A stretch of 64,000 bases of DNA from assembly GCA_015143295.1 (NCBI GenBank), contig CM026570.1, forward strand, positions 22,885,250 through 22,949,249. The letters run 5' to 3'. This DNA is from Tetracentron sinense (Eukaryota; Streptophyta; Magnoliopsida; Trochodendrales; Trochodendraceae). Positions 1 through 11,615 of this stretch are shown in pieces. Under the pieces are notes generated by a model, which saw only the letters and a list, made by a program, of their open reading frames with translations, was not told the DNA's origin and did no database searches. Positions within the stretch are counted from its first letter, which is position 1; each line of letters begins with the position of its first letter. A program made the position numbers and the translations under genes.

Positions 1-1250
1 GAAAATCACGAACATCTCTCTGTACTCCTAGCACGGCTGCATCGAGAGATCCAAGTCTACCACGAACCTCTGTAGTAAACTCCTCGTATGATGAAACATG
101 AGTCCGGAGATCCATCTGCATCTCTCGTATCATCCTCCCAAGATCATCCATAGTGGTCGGAGGAGGACGAGATGACCCAGCACCAACTTCTGCTCCCTCC
201 TCTGTATCTCGAACTGAGGCATGTGAAAAACTCTGAGCTAGGGTCTTTTTGTTGATTGGACCCTTAGGAACTCGAGTAGGAACACCAGGAGGAGCGATAA
301 CTCCTTGAGAACCAAGAAGTTTAGTGATGAGTGAACCAAATGGTAGGGCTCCAACTGCTGTACTTGTTTGATGGGCTTGGATCATCAAGTCAATGATGTG
401 AGTGGCAAGATCAATATCACGCCCACGTAGAAGACTAAACAGAAATCTAGCTCTATCTTCCCTAAGGTCCGCAGTATGAACCTTTGGATGGATATTTGCA
501 CTCATAACTAGGTTTACTAGTCTAGCATCCTTAGTGAGTTTCGCCACTTCAATAAGAGACCGAACCCAAAACGTAGGAGTACCACTAAGAAAGGTAACAA
601 CATGTTCCATGGAGTCTTTATCCTCATCAGTCTTATAAATATAAGGATAATATGCATTTGGAACTCGAGGACAGCCAAGGAATTTAGAAACCAAATCAGC
701 ATTTATGACAACAGATGGTTCTAATGCTCGTGATTTGAATGACCATTTTTTCTGGTTGATTTCAGAAAAATTAGAGTAAAATTCTCTAACTAACTGTACA
801 GAAGCAGGACCGGATAAGGTAAGTATACCTTCCCATTGACGATCTGAAATGAGTGTAGGAAGATAATAATCACCAAAATCAGAAATATGTATGTCCCTTT
901 CAACCATAACACCTTTCTTGCTAAAATACTCACTATAGAGTTGAGCAGTGTAGGACTTATAAACTGGGATAACTTACTAGACTGGGAAGATGAAGCTTTA
1001 CCTTTATTTTTCTGAGTTTTATCAGCCAAGGATTTTTGACGATTCTCAATTGTAGAATCTATCATTCTACGAATTGGCCTGTCCCCAATTGAAATACCAT
1101 GCCCTATTGGAGTGAAAGTAAAGGGCTCTAGGTTTTCCTCATCAAGAGGAGGATCCTCTTGGTTGTTGAGGACCAACCTCCGACGTTTGGGAACGCCAGA
1201 CATGAGATAGGCAAGAAGGATTAACGACAAAACGAAAGCCATGGAAGAAA
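1..1250 (-). pseudogene. third ORF region (env position) of the Sirevirus-like element
   Basis: Minus-strand coding-like sequence lies downstream of pol and of a polypurine tract, the place where Sireviruses can carry an extra, env-like ORF. The best start candidates are the ATG at 1242 or the in-frame one encoding MSGVPKRRRLVLNN a little downstream. The visible protein has a basic head, an acidic stretch, then a Lys/Ser-rich part. The remainder reminds me, from memory only, of the 'putative plant transposon protein' domain common in extra ORFs of plant retroelements. I see no convincing signal peptide and no envelope fusion motif, so calling it envelope is not justified. It is broken by a few changes and continues past the left edge. 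Confidence 0.5.
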
Positions 1251-1309
1251 ATGCAAGAAAACGATGCCCTATATGAGAAAATCAATCTAAATCCAAGAAA
1301 ATGCACAAA

Positions 1310-1500
1310 TCTTACCTTTTAGATGCTTGGGAAACCTTTAGAATAGAATGGAATGACCGTAGGAAAGATTTGGAGGAGAGGTAACCGAGAGATCGCTCTG
1401 GAGATCGGAGAACAAGTGAACAAAAAAAATAGAAATGAGGGTTTTATAACTCTGTTCACGAAAGACCGATCGATCGGTCTTTAGCACCGAGCGATCAGTG
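1310..1500 (-). promoter_or_regulatory. internal promoter-like module before the third ORF
   Basis: On the minus strand two palindromes (1465-1478 ACCGATCGATCGGT and 1486-1499, a variant) lie just upstream of a TATA-like TTATAAAACC (about 1441-1451), followed by a pyrimidine-rich leader and a good 5' splice-site-like AAAGGTAAGA near 1312-1320. The same palindrome family sits upstream of the TATA box in this element's own LTR. Promoter activity is an inference. Confidence 0.45.
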
Positions 1501-1542
1501 GTCTGAAAATTTTCAAAAATTTTACAATTTTAACCATTTCTC

Positions 1543-1560
1543 CCCCTTAACCTATGGTTT
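1543..1560 (-). other. polypurine tract of the copia element
   Basis: Minus-strand TTAAGGGGGAGAAATGG is a typical plus-strand priming tract. It precedes the third ORF rather than an LTR resembling 8059-9269. Sireviruses are known to carry repeated polypurine tracts in this region, so it may be one of several. Confidence 0.55.
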
Positions 1561-2675
1561 GGTTTAAACTCATTGTTTACCTCAAAATGACCAATTGACC
1601 AAAAAATATGCAACAATTTATTTCATTAAAATCATAAATAATAATCACCCAAGAATTGATATATCAAGTATAGTCATAAACAAGGATTATGTAAACATTA
1701 ATTGATTTTTACCGGTGATTAAATATGGTATTTGCATCAAATTCACAATCAGAGTCAAGAAACAATTAGAAGTAATGTGAGTGTGAAATCAAACTTCATT
1801 ACTTGACTCTTTGAATTGGTTTCCTTCCTTAATCTAGATTTTGACATTATGGCTCAAATGGATCTCTAAAATTTTCAAAAACTAGTTTTAAAACCAATAA
1901 ACATCCATATTTATATGATGAGCAATTTTTACCCTAAATTTGACTAACAGATTTATTTCATTTCTTTTTCAGTCAAATTGTACTCATTGTGAAAATTCTT
2001 TTTGGAGTACACATATATAGTTTTTAGCACATTGGTGACTTTCACTCAAGTGAGAAGGTAGCTCTTTCTAATGACAGTGGGGGCTTTCACACTAGCAATC
2101 CATATAGATACCTACTGTTTGTCTAGGTAGCCATTACTCACTGTTTGCATTCACTAGTAGCTATCACACAAACTCACAGGTAGTCCTCTCCATGTCAATA
2201 ATTTTTATAACTAGGGGGCTCACCTTATGGAATTTTTTATGACATTGGTTATACTAGATTTGATTAATCTAGTGAACCATATGGTATAATATCAGAACCT
2301 TTAATTAGGAACTAATACCATCTAAAGAATCAGTCAGAGTGCATGTGCATTAGATAACATCTTTGTTTACTCAACTCTAACTGAGATTTGTTAGTATGAC
2401 CAAATTCAATCACAAGATCAAACCAACAATTGAACTATCCTATATTACTCAATCCTATGAAATATTTATCCTTGGATTATATGTTCAAATATGATTTCAA
2501 GGAAATAACATTAAGCAAAATGATAGGACAAATAAGGTCATACAAACACATTATTTTTTTTTTGCAATATTTTGAATGTTTTTGGATTTTTATTACTTAA
2601 AGAAAATAACAAAAAAATAGCTCTATGACATAAATAGAACATGAAGAACACATAGGCTATGAAACAAGTACATCT
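1561..2675 (-). other. noncoding spacer between pol and third ORF
   Basis: AT-rich sequence of about 1.1 kb inside the copia element. I see no coding potential, no LTR similarity to 8059-9269 and no tandem repeat. It is probably the untranslated region downstream of pol. Confidence 0.6.
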
Positions 2676-4240
2676 TTACTCAACTCCGCACAAACCTATG
2701 GATTTCCTAAGGAGTTCAAACCTAAGGGAATCTAAGGGTTTTGTTAGAATGTCCGCAAATTGATTCTCTGTTTGGACATACTCTATAGACACAATCTTTT
2801 GCTCAACAAGATCACGGATGAAGTGATGTCTTATATCTATGTGTTTTGTGCGAGAATGTTGAACAAGATTTTTGGAAATATTGATAGCACTAGAATTATC
2901 ACAGTACACAGTCATAGTGCTCTGTTCAATCCCGTAATCATTCAACATCTGCTTCATCCATAGAAGTTGAGTGCAACAACTGCCAGCTGCTATGTACTCA
3001 GCTTCTGCAGTGGACAATGAAATTGAATTCTGCTTTTTGCTAAGCCAAGCAACTAAGCAGTTTCCAATATAGAAACATCCTCCTAAGGTGCTTTTCCTAT
3101 CATCAGCATTTCCAACCCAATCGGCATCGGAATATCCGACTATCGTGGCATTTGTATCAAAAGAATACAAGAGGCCAAATGATAGAGTTCCACTCACATA
3201 TCGAATGATACGCTTAACTGCAAGCAAGTGAGACTCTTTTGGGCTCGCTTGATAGCGGGCACATGCACCAACACTAAAGGCTATGTCAGGTCTAGTAGCA
3301 GTTAGGTAGAGTAAACTACCAATCATGCTTCTATAAGAAGTTTGATCAACATCTTTGCCTGTAGCATCTTTACTAAGTTTTGTAGTAGAACTCATAGGAG
3401 TTCTTACATGCTTAGCAGAGCTCATGCCAAATTTCTTCACTAGATTTTTAGCATATTTGATTTGAGATATTGAGATCCCAGAATCCAATTGCTTGATCTG
3501 AAGACCAAGGAAGAAACTTAGCTCACCAACCATGCTCATTTCAAATTCATTTTTCATTTGTTCAGCAAATGAACGAGCATGTAAGTCTAATGTGGAACCA
3601 AACACAATGTCATCAACATATATCTGGGCGATGACAATATCACCTTTCACATTCTTTATGAAAAGGGTTCTGTCTACTCCCCCTCTCGAAAATTCATTTT
3701 CCAAGAGATAAGTAGTCAGCCTCTCATACCAAGCTCTTGGAGCTTGCTTTAAACCATAGAGGGCCCTTTTTAGCCGATAGACTTGATCAAGGTGATGTGG
3801 ATCTTCAAACCCTTTTGGTTGTTCCACATAGACTTCTTCATGTAGAATGCCATTCAGAAAGGCACTCTTAACATCAATTTGAAAAGGTTTGAATTTCATA
3901 TGGCAAGCCACAGCTAGAAGAATTCTTATTGATTCTAACCTGGCTACAGGAGCAAACGTTTCATCGAAGTCAATACCTTCAATTTGGGTGTATCCTTATG
4001 CAACTAACCTAGCCTTATTTCTTATGATAGTACCTTTTTCATCAGATTTGTTCTTGAAAATCCATTTGGTACCTATCACATTTGTATTGTTAGGCCTAGG
4101 TACTAAATACCAAACATCATTCCTAGTAAACTGAAGTAACTCTTCTTGCATTGCATTTATCCAATTATCATCTGCAAGAGCTTCAGCTACATTCTTGGGT
4201 TCAAAAGATGAAGTATAGCAAATGTAACTAACTTCATTTT
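2676..4240 (-). pseudogene. copia reverse transcriptase and RNase H region
   Basis: RT recognised by the copia RT start (KWIFKNKSDEKGTI), the segment [20 protein letters not shown], the catalytic box YVDDIVFGS and [12 protein letters not shown]. RNase H follows with [30 protein letters not shown] and [11 protein letters not shown], typical of Ty1/copia. This is the 3' end of pol. It would copy genomic RNA into DNA in the cytoplasmic particle. The region is close to whole. Confidence 0.9.
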
Positions 4241-5700
4241 CAATTTGTTTCCTCGTTCTCACTCCACTTTCAACATCACCAATTATATCAGTGGGAGTGT
4301 GAGGATTCATTACCCTAGGATGTGTAGGTTTTGATGGAGATGTTTGCTTATCAATAAGTGGAGTTGAAACAGTTTCAACATTTTCATTATCAGCACTTTC
4401 ATCATCCTCAAGTTGCACATTTTCAACACCGGAGTCATCCACAACTACATTTATGGACTCCATAATTGTAGAGGTTCTCAAGTTATACACTCGATAAGCT
4501 CTACTGTTGGTGGAATATCCAAGAAATATCCCTTCATCACTCCGGGATTCAAATTTGCCCAGTTGCTCTCTATCCTTAAGGATATAGCATTTACTTCCGA
4601 ATTCTCGAAAGTACTTGACACTAGGTTTCTTGTTATTCCACAACTCATATGGGGTTTTCCTTATTCCAGGTCTTACAAACACTCTATTAACTATATAACA
4701 AGCAGTGTTAACTGCCTCAGCCCAGAAATGAGAAGCTAGATTGTTGCTATGAAGCATAACTCTAGCCATCTCTTGGAGAACCCTGTTCTTCCTCTCTACT
4801 ACACCATTCTGCTGAGGTGTAATAGGTGCAGAAAATTCATGTTTGATACCCGACTCATCACAAAAGTCGTTGTACTTAGAGTTTTCAAACTCCTTTCCAT
4901 GATCACTTCGAATTCGAGTGATTGGGCATCTTTTCTCATTTTGAATTTTCAGGCAAATACTTTTGAAATTGTCAAAAGCATCGGATTTCTCCCTTATAAA
5001 TGCCACCCATGACATTCTTTAGAAATCATCAACCATGACTAGGATGTATCGCTTTCCACCTAGACTTTCAGTTCTTGTAGGACCCATTAGATCCATATGA
5101 ATTAATTCCAGTGGATATGAAGTAGCAATACTTAAAGTCTTCTTATGTGGGGTTCTAATTTGTTTACCAATTTGGCATGGCCCACACACAGCAGTAGAAG
5201 GCTTTCCTAGTTTGGGAACACCTCTCACAAGCTCTTGCTTAGAGATTTTGCATAGGTCTTTGAAGTTCATGTGACCTAGTCTTCGGTGCCACAAATCAAC
5301 TTCTTCAATTTTAGTCTTATAACAGACATTTGAGGGATTAGGACTGGGAGTTAAGCCGTAGCAATTGTCAGTGGTTCTCAATCCTTCTAGAACACACTTA
5401 CCTTTACCATTAATGACTAAGCATTTATTTTGGGTAAAGTGTACAGCATGGTTATCATCACGTAGTTGACTTATGCTAATTAAATTAACTTTCAGTCCTT
5501 CAACAAACAAGGCATCTTTCAATTTAGGTATGCCTGGTGAATCGATGATACCCTTCCCTTTTACTAAAGACTTGCTTCCATCACCAAAAGTAACAGTCCC
5601 ATCTGGACAGTCCTCAAATTGAATAAATAAGGACTTGTTACCTGTCATATGCCGAGAACACCCACTGTCGAAGTACCACATTTCTGTGTTTTGGGCTTTC
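4240..5700 (-). pseudogene. copia protease and integrase region
   Basis: The protease active site is in WYFDSGCSRHMTGN (about 5650-5682; D-S-G triad). Integrase follows: an HHCC-type zinc region (LWHRRLGHMNFKDL with CGPCQIGKQ) around 5160-5310, the catalytic core (LIHMDLMGPTR, TRIRSDHGKEFEN, TPQQNGVVERKNR) and a C-terminal part with KCYILKDREQLGKF. The D, D, E positions of the retroviral-type core are recognisable. The element has a few breaks overall. Confidence 0.88.
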
Positions 5701-5899
5701 AAGGCAGTATGAATGACAAAGCACTTAAGGTCTTCCTTTCTTACATACACAATCTTTAAACTTTGTTTAGATCTTTGATCATTAATCTGTGTAGTAGAGA
5801 CCTTTTTCCTTTTTGTCCTCCTTGACCTTTTTCTGTTTTGTTCAGTTCTAGCTTTTTGATAAGTCAAATTGTTTCCTCTTGAATAATCATTTGGAATAA

Positions 5900-7997
5900 A
5901 TTGACCAGTTCTTGTCCTAGAGATTTGAGCAATTCTATTAACATCATCGCTCAACATTCTAGACTTTTCAGCTAGAACCTGAATCTGCCTTTGAAGAGTC
6001 CCTTGACTTTGATTTTGGTTCCATGAACCATTTCGGGGAGCTCTCCTAAAAGCATTACAATTAGGTCGAATGTGACCTCTCACACCACAAAAGTGACATG
6101 TGGGTATGAATCTTAGGAGAGGAGGAGGATTTCTTCTAACGGGAATTTGATTCCTCAAAGCATTCACTCTAGGAGCTGTATTTCTAGGCTTTACAAAATT
6201 TGTATAAGCCTTAGTACTTGATGTAGAAGGTAAATTTTCTTTAGGATCAGAATGTGTTGGCTCAAACACTGCACTAGCCATTGTACCAACAGCTAAAGGA
6301 CGAGCTGGTGTGTCAACATGTCCTATCCCAGATCTACTCGAATTTGATCCATACTTTCTAACTAATTCATCTAGGCAGCTAGTGTTACCAAACATTCTTA
6401 CTTCTTTTTCAAGAGTATAGACCTTCTGAATCAAGTCAGTCTTGTCTTTAAGGGTAATTTGATGTTCTTTTTCAAGAAATTTCACCTTATCAACAAGAGA
6501 GTCTTTAAAAGTTTCCAGCTCCATTTGCAGAGTTCTTAACTCTTCAATTTCTTTCATGGAAGTGTCTCTTTCAACTTCTAATTTTCTGACCACATTAGTC
6601 AATGAGACATTCTCTTCCAAAAGACATTGAACTTTTATAACTAATGCTTCTTTTTCATTTTCCAACTGACTAACTAGTGCACTCTTCTCTTCTGCTACTA
6701 GTTTACAAATATCTCTTTCATTTTGAATGAGTTTGAGTTTTTTGCTCAAAGAGATTTTTGTTTTAGTCAGTTTCAAACTTTCAGCATACAACTTATCATA
6801 AGTTGTTTTCAAATCTTCATCACTTTCAGAGTCAGTTTGACTCTTCTGTAAGTCATCACTAGACTCAGTATGAATACTCTCATCACTTCTATCATTTTCA
6901 TCAACCGCAGAGGTAGTCTCAAGAATCCCAGAAAGGGAAACAGTGAAACCCGTATGATTTCCAGTGTCTTCACTTGAAGAGGAACTGTCCAATTCTTCAT
7001 TCTCGGAATCACTGTCATCCCAACAGGCATTCATCACCTTGCCCTTACTCTTCTTCTTGTTAGGACAGTTAGGTGAAATATGACTGAAGCCATGGCATTC
7101 ATAACATTGAATACCTTGGGATTTCTTGTCGCCACTCTTGGAATTTTTCTTGTTTTCCTAGGGCTTAGACTTTGACTTCTCAAAAGATTTTCCTCCCTGT
7201 TTGGGATTGAACCTCTTTTTCGTTCTAAAAAATTTTCGAAATTTTTTAATGAAGAGAGCCATTTCTTCCTCATTCATATCTCCATCACTGTCATCCTCAT
7301 CTAAAGATTCCTTGATAGATTTCAAGGCTAAAGATTTATTCTTCTTGGATGGACGTAGATTGAGTTCATAGGTTTGGAGTGATCCAACCAATTCCTCAAT
7401 CTTCAGAGAGTCAACATTTTTACTCTATTCGATTGCAGTGACTTTGGGTTGAAATCTCTCTGGGAGAGATCTAAGGACTTTTCTAACTATTTTGGACTCA
7501 GATATTTTCTCACCTAAATTGAAACTAGCGTTGACAATGTCACTAAGTTTTGCATAGAATTCATCAAAAGTGTCATTGTCTTCCATGTTTAAATGTTCAA
7601 ATTTGGTGGTTAACATTTGGAGTTTTGAGATTTTAACAGTGGTAGTACCCTCATGGGTAATTTCAAGAATGTCCCAAGCCTCCTTTGCTATTTCACATGA
7701 AGAAATTCGTCTGAATTCCTCAGCAGTGACTGCAGTAAAGATAGCATTGAGACCTTTAGTGTTCCATCCACTTGACTCAAGCTCTTCTCTGGTCCATTTA
7801 TCAGAATATTTGACGACAGTCAAATCACCTATAGTTTTTATGGGCGTAGTCCACCCATTCTGTATAGACATCCAAATTCTCTCGTCAATAGATTTGAGAA
7901 AGGCTCTCATTCTGGCTTTCCAATAAGCATAATTATTCCCATCAAAAAGTGGGGGACGAGAGATGAATCCACCTTCTCTTAGAGTACTCATGATCAC
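5900..7997 (-). pseudogene. Sirevirus-type gag region
   Basis: It begins MSTLREGGFISRPPLFDG then YAYWKARMRAFLKSID, the standard copia gag (UBN2-like) N-terminus at about 7990. A first zinc knuckle CYECHGFSHISPNC follows near 7060-7110, then an acidic Ser/Asp/Glu-rich stretch (about 6830-7035), a leucine/lysine/glutamate-rich coiled-coil segment (about 6380-6800) and a second knuckle CHFCGVRGHIRPNC (about 6057-6100). Gag with coiled coils and this second HIRP knuckle is a Sirevirus hallmark. The protein would assemble the particle and bind genomic RNA. Confidence 0.85.
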
Positions 7998-8044
7998 GGA
8001 TAATACAGGATCACACTTAAGGGATTAGCCAAATCAGTGAACTT

Positions 8045-8056
8045 GCTCTGATACCA
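8045..8056 (-). other. primer binding site of the copia element
   Basis: Minus strand TGGTATCAGAGC is complementary to the 3' end of plant initiator methionine tRNA and sits immediately inside the LTR end, fixing orientation and the internal LTR boundary. Confidence 0.9.
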
Positions 8057-8058
8057 AT

Positions 8059-9269
8059 TGAAATTTATCCAGATCAATGATCTCTAAGACCTAGAGGGGG
8101 GGGTGAATAGGTCTATCTAATAATTTCTAACCAATTTTAATTTTTCAATTAATATGTTTAGAAATCAATGAATAAGTCAATCAGACAATCCACACAAATC
8201 AAACACAGAAGATTTTTACGTGGAAAACCCTAACGGGAAAAAACCACGGGACCTTGTCCAGCAATAAACTTCACTATGAAAAGATATCAAGTACAAGACA
8301 AGACCTTACCAAAACAGAAACGACGTTCCTAGGTATAGACTCTTACTCTTGATTTCCACGAACCAGCAGGTTCGATTTCCGCCGTAGCAGCTTCGGTTCC
8401 ACACCGACCAAATCTTTTCAAGCTACTTCAAAACCACGATCACACACGATCGATCTCCTTCCACGAAGGCTCCGGATCAAACACCGGACACACACACAAG
8501 GTGTAGGGTTGTGAATCAATTTAAGAAATTTCAAACCCTAGAGGGATCTCATACAGATCTGAGATCACACAATGCAAGATCAAAGGTTTAGATCTATACT
8601 TGCATTCTCTAGGATCTAAGAAAGAGGAGGGATCAACAAAGATCTAATAAATGCAATAAGAAAAACCCTAGAAGAGTTTCTCAGACCTCTACTCTTTCAA
8701 AAATATCAAAGACACGAATTAGGTCTCCAAAAAGTTGTTTATATAGGGTTTAAAAAAAGAATCCAGAAAAATAAAAATTCTTTTTACGGGGACCGATCGA
8801 TCGGTGCTCACTACCGATCGCTCGGTCCAAAACGGATCGCTCGGTCCAAATGACCGATCGCTCGGTTATTAATCATCTCTCTGGAAAAATACCCCATACA
8901 AACTTTTTGTCCAGTCGATAGCCACCGATCGCTCGGTAGGCCACCGATCGATCGGTCCCAATACCGAGCGATCGTTGAGACATAATTTTGTTCAAACCAT
9001 ATGTCTTTTCATGTTTATTTGATTCAACTAAGATCAAACAACTTTGTTAGGTTTAAAACTATCCTCCTAGGTATGTTTAGAGTTATCTAAGCCAAAACCA
9101 ACCTAGGTAGGGGTCTCTAAGTCCATTACCTGTCTAGATCCAGAGTAGAAGCTTTTTCTTCTCTTTCTTCAATCTTCGTTAAGCTTTAGCTCTTCTCTTC
9201 TGACAAGTTGAACATGACTCGACGACTCGACTCACATGACCTATCTAATGATCACGGAATTTGCCAACA
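8059..9269 (-). repeat. 5' LTR of the Sirevirus-like copia element
   Basis: On the minus strand it begins TGTTGGCAAATTCC at 9269 and ends at 8059 beside the PBS; about 1.21 kb, with TG/CA ends. It contains a TATA box (CCTATATAAAC, about 8736-8747), upstream of which (8792-8976) lies an array of seven short palindromes. Downstream of TATA is a leader with pyrimidine-rich segments. Confidence 0.85.
8792..8976 (-). promoter_or_regulatory. array of seven ACCGATCG-type palindromes upstream of LTR TATA box
   Basis: Copies at 8792-8805, 8813-8826, 8832-8845, 8853-8866, 8924-8937, 8943-8956 and 8963-8976. The perfect form is ACCGATCGATCGGT; variants exchange T and G in one half (ACCGATCGCTCGGT). Each is an inverted pair of half-sites ACCGAKCG. 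The nearest copy is about 45 bp upstream of TATA. Conserved LTR palindromes have been described in Sireviruses. Confidence 0.8.
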
Positions 9270-9541
9270 CCTATTTAGGGATTTACACCATGCAACAACA
9301 TACGCTAGTTAGCCTGTCGAGCCTAATAGCCTTTCTTTCTAAACCCATACACTTGAGCACCCTATGAATAACAAATTAGTAGAGTTGAATCCAACCAATC
9401 AAAAGCAAAGCTTATTTTGAACTACGGCATGACCTGATTCCACTGATCGTGGACACATAGGCAACCTAAGGTTCGGTCACATTATGACAACTTTTCATCA
9501 ATACCAGACAACTATCTCTATACAGAGCACAAAGAGTCAAC

Positions 9542-9578
9542 AAAAAAAGAAAAAAAAAAAAAAAAAAAAAAAAAAAAA
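9542..9578 (+). repeat. poly(A) tract in Tat tail
   Basis: A 37-bp run of A with a single G. Apparent Lys- or Phe-rich ORFs across it are artefacts. Confidence 0.95.
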
Positions 9579-9869
9579 GCAAAAATGGCAAATCTCCAAA
9601 ATGATGAAAAGAAGTCAACTGGTTTTGTCTCTGCGTGCAGCAACAAACAAACATTTTAGGGTGTCCTACCCCACAAGAAAACTTTGAACCTCAATCGTTT
9701 CTACCTCTATTACGTTTCATCCTAGTAACTAAGCCCTCCTTGATCTTTGAAAGGTCTTGAGCATCAATGGTTAGAAGCATTAATCTCTACCATTTTACCA
9801 GACAATGACAGGAGAAGACAGATCAGCTTATCAGAAATAGTAGGCCTAGTGAAAACCAGAAATGGTACT

Positions 9870-10100
9870 AAGGTGCAAAAATTATGCAAGCCCAGCCCTG
9901 ACATTGTAGTCAGGGGCAAAAAAGGGAACAAATTAATAAAAAATCACAGGCATGATTGAAAATCATGAAACGGCCTCATTGTGCAAAAATTATGCGAGCC
10001 CAAGACTTGGTCATTCCAAGGGCAAAATAGAATTATCAATCCTACTAGAGCGCAAAAATAACATGAACCCAGTCCTAGTGAAACCTGTTAAGGTTCAGGG
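9870..10100 (+). other. hairpin-bearing units in Tat A tail
   Basis: Three successive units begin with GCAAAAATWA. Unit 1 carries the 7-bp stem CCCTGAC/GTCAGGG (9896-9915), unit 2 CTTGG/CCAAG (10006-10020), and unit 3 AACCT/AGGTT (about 10082-10095). The first two correspond in order and spacing (about 106 bp) to units in elements C and D. Confidence 0.65.
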
Positions 10101-10830
10101 GCAAAAATGAAAAAATTGTAAAGTGCGAGCTTTCATATCAAGCGCCACCAACAGCAATCGGCTAGTACAGTCAAGCACTATCTTATGCATCAGGCATGTG
10201 GCGAGAACATCCAGGAGCAGATTTACCTATCTATCTCAGAAGCAATCAACCCAGACTAATTCAATTCCTTTTTAAGGCAAAAGAATCCTAACTAGGCTTC
10301 CCATCTACGGGCAATATCGGACATCTTTCAAGTTACTTGTGTCAATTTGTCAGTCTGTTAGTCTATCATCAAAACATCGGTCTATTATGTCAAGTCAGTC
10401 AATCAGAGTCATGTCCTTGCGCAAGTCAGCTCAAATTTGGCTAATCCTTTCGGTGGTGCAATCTGATCTCCTGAACTTAAGGCTGGTTCAAGCAAATTAT
10501 TTCAGTTGAACAAATCCAGGCATAACCTCAGTGCGATTTTGATACATCAGGCAGAGGGCAGATATCAAATAGAGGCTCAAGGTCATGCTCCATTCTCTCG
10601 CCCCTCATACCCCATCATTCATTTCATTTGCTTGCTTATGGATAAGCCACGTGGCTATCCCCTTTCATGCATTTATATTTTGCTTGCTCATGAACTAACC
10701 ATGTGACTATCTCCATTTATACATATATCGCATTCATTTGCTTACTTTGCATTCATTCCCGGTGAAACCAGTTGTGTAACCAACTTTCACTCATTTGCAT
10801 CTTTCACCACATGTTCACATTTTTCATACA

Positions 10831-11335
10831 CTGAACTGCACTACTTGCTCACTCTTAAAGGAGTAACTGACACGGTTGTCTAATCAACCATCAGTTACGG
10901 CCTCGTGTGAAATCAGTCTTGCATACTTCACCGCACTGCACTACTTGCTCACTCTTAAAGGAGTAACAGACACGGTTATCTGATCGACCATCAGTTACGG
11001 CCTCTTGTGAAGCCAGTCTTGCACACTTCATTGCACTGCACCGCATTACTTGCTCACTCTTAAAGGAGTAACTAACACGGTTGTCTGATCGACCATCAGT
11101 TGCGGCCTCTTGTGAAGTCGGTCTTACACTCTTCACACACTGCACTACAATGCTTGCTCACTCTTAAAGGAGTAAGTGACACGGTTTTCTGATCAACCAT
11201 CCGTTACGGCCTCTTGTGAAGCACGTATTGCATTTTTCACACACTGCACTGCACTACTTGCTCACTCTTAAAGAAGTAACTGACACGGTTGTCTAATCGA
11301 TCATCAGTTGCGGCCTCTTGTGAAGCCTATTTTGC
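10831..11335 (+). repeat. five tandem units of 100-105 bp
   Basis: Units share TTGCTCACTCTTAAAGGAGT followed by TAACTGACACGG, CGACCATCAGTT and GGCCTCTTGTGAAG; the TTGCTC anchor lies at 10845, 10945, 11050, 11154 and 11259. The block lies in the 3' noncoding tail of Tat element A. ORFs over it are simply periodic read-through. Confidence 0.9.
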
Positions 11336-11615
11336 AACAATCATCATTCATATGCATCTCACCCACTTGCATCATGCACCCCGCTATTCGGTCGTGTGAT
11401 CAATTAGTAAGTAATTCCGTACACCATAATCCTCTCTATCCCCAGCAAGTACCAACTTCGCATGAGCGTACCCTTCCCCTGTCACCCTTCAAGCATCCAG
11501 TCCATGGCAAGCAGTCTAAGTAGGATTTATCTTTTCTACAGCTTTACAAGTTTTCACACATGCGTACAAAATTGAAGCGTTATAAGCCTTTGTCGTTCAC
11601 GTGCTCGCACCCTCC

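Larger units (their letters stand above)
1..9269 (-). mobile_element. Sirevirus-like Ty1/copia LTR retrotransposon (5' LTR inside window, 3' LTR beyond left edge)
   Basis: On the minus strand the order is LTR (9269-8059), methionine-initiator-type PBS, gag, protease, integrase, RT, RNase H, polypurine tract and a third ORF region; this is copia order (INT before RT). Lineage evidence: a long Gag with an acidic Ser-rich stretch, a coiled-coil-rich middle and two CCHC knuckles (CYECHGFSHISPNC near 7060-7110, CHFCGVRGHIRPNC near 6057-6100), as known for Sireviruses. The coding part looks nearly whole, with roughly four breaks, so it appears fairly young compared with the Tat elements here. Its 5' LTR abuts the tail of Tat element A at 9270, so it probably inserted into A. 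The other LTR, and hence LTR divergence and target duplication, cannot be seen. Confidence 0.88.

Noticed and set aside
1-1250. Retroviral envelope gene
   Set aside because: Position fits an env-like ORF, but I see no signal peptide, fusion peptide or clear membrane anchor.
9466-9687. Lys-rich and Phe-rich ORFs on both strands
   Set aside because: Read-through of the poly(A) tract in a retrotransposon tail.
10831-11335. Evenly spaced repeats, possible CRISPR
   Set aside because: Units are contiguous and alike along their whole length, without unique spacers, and the host is a plant.
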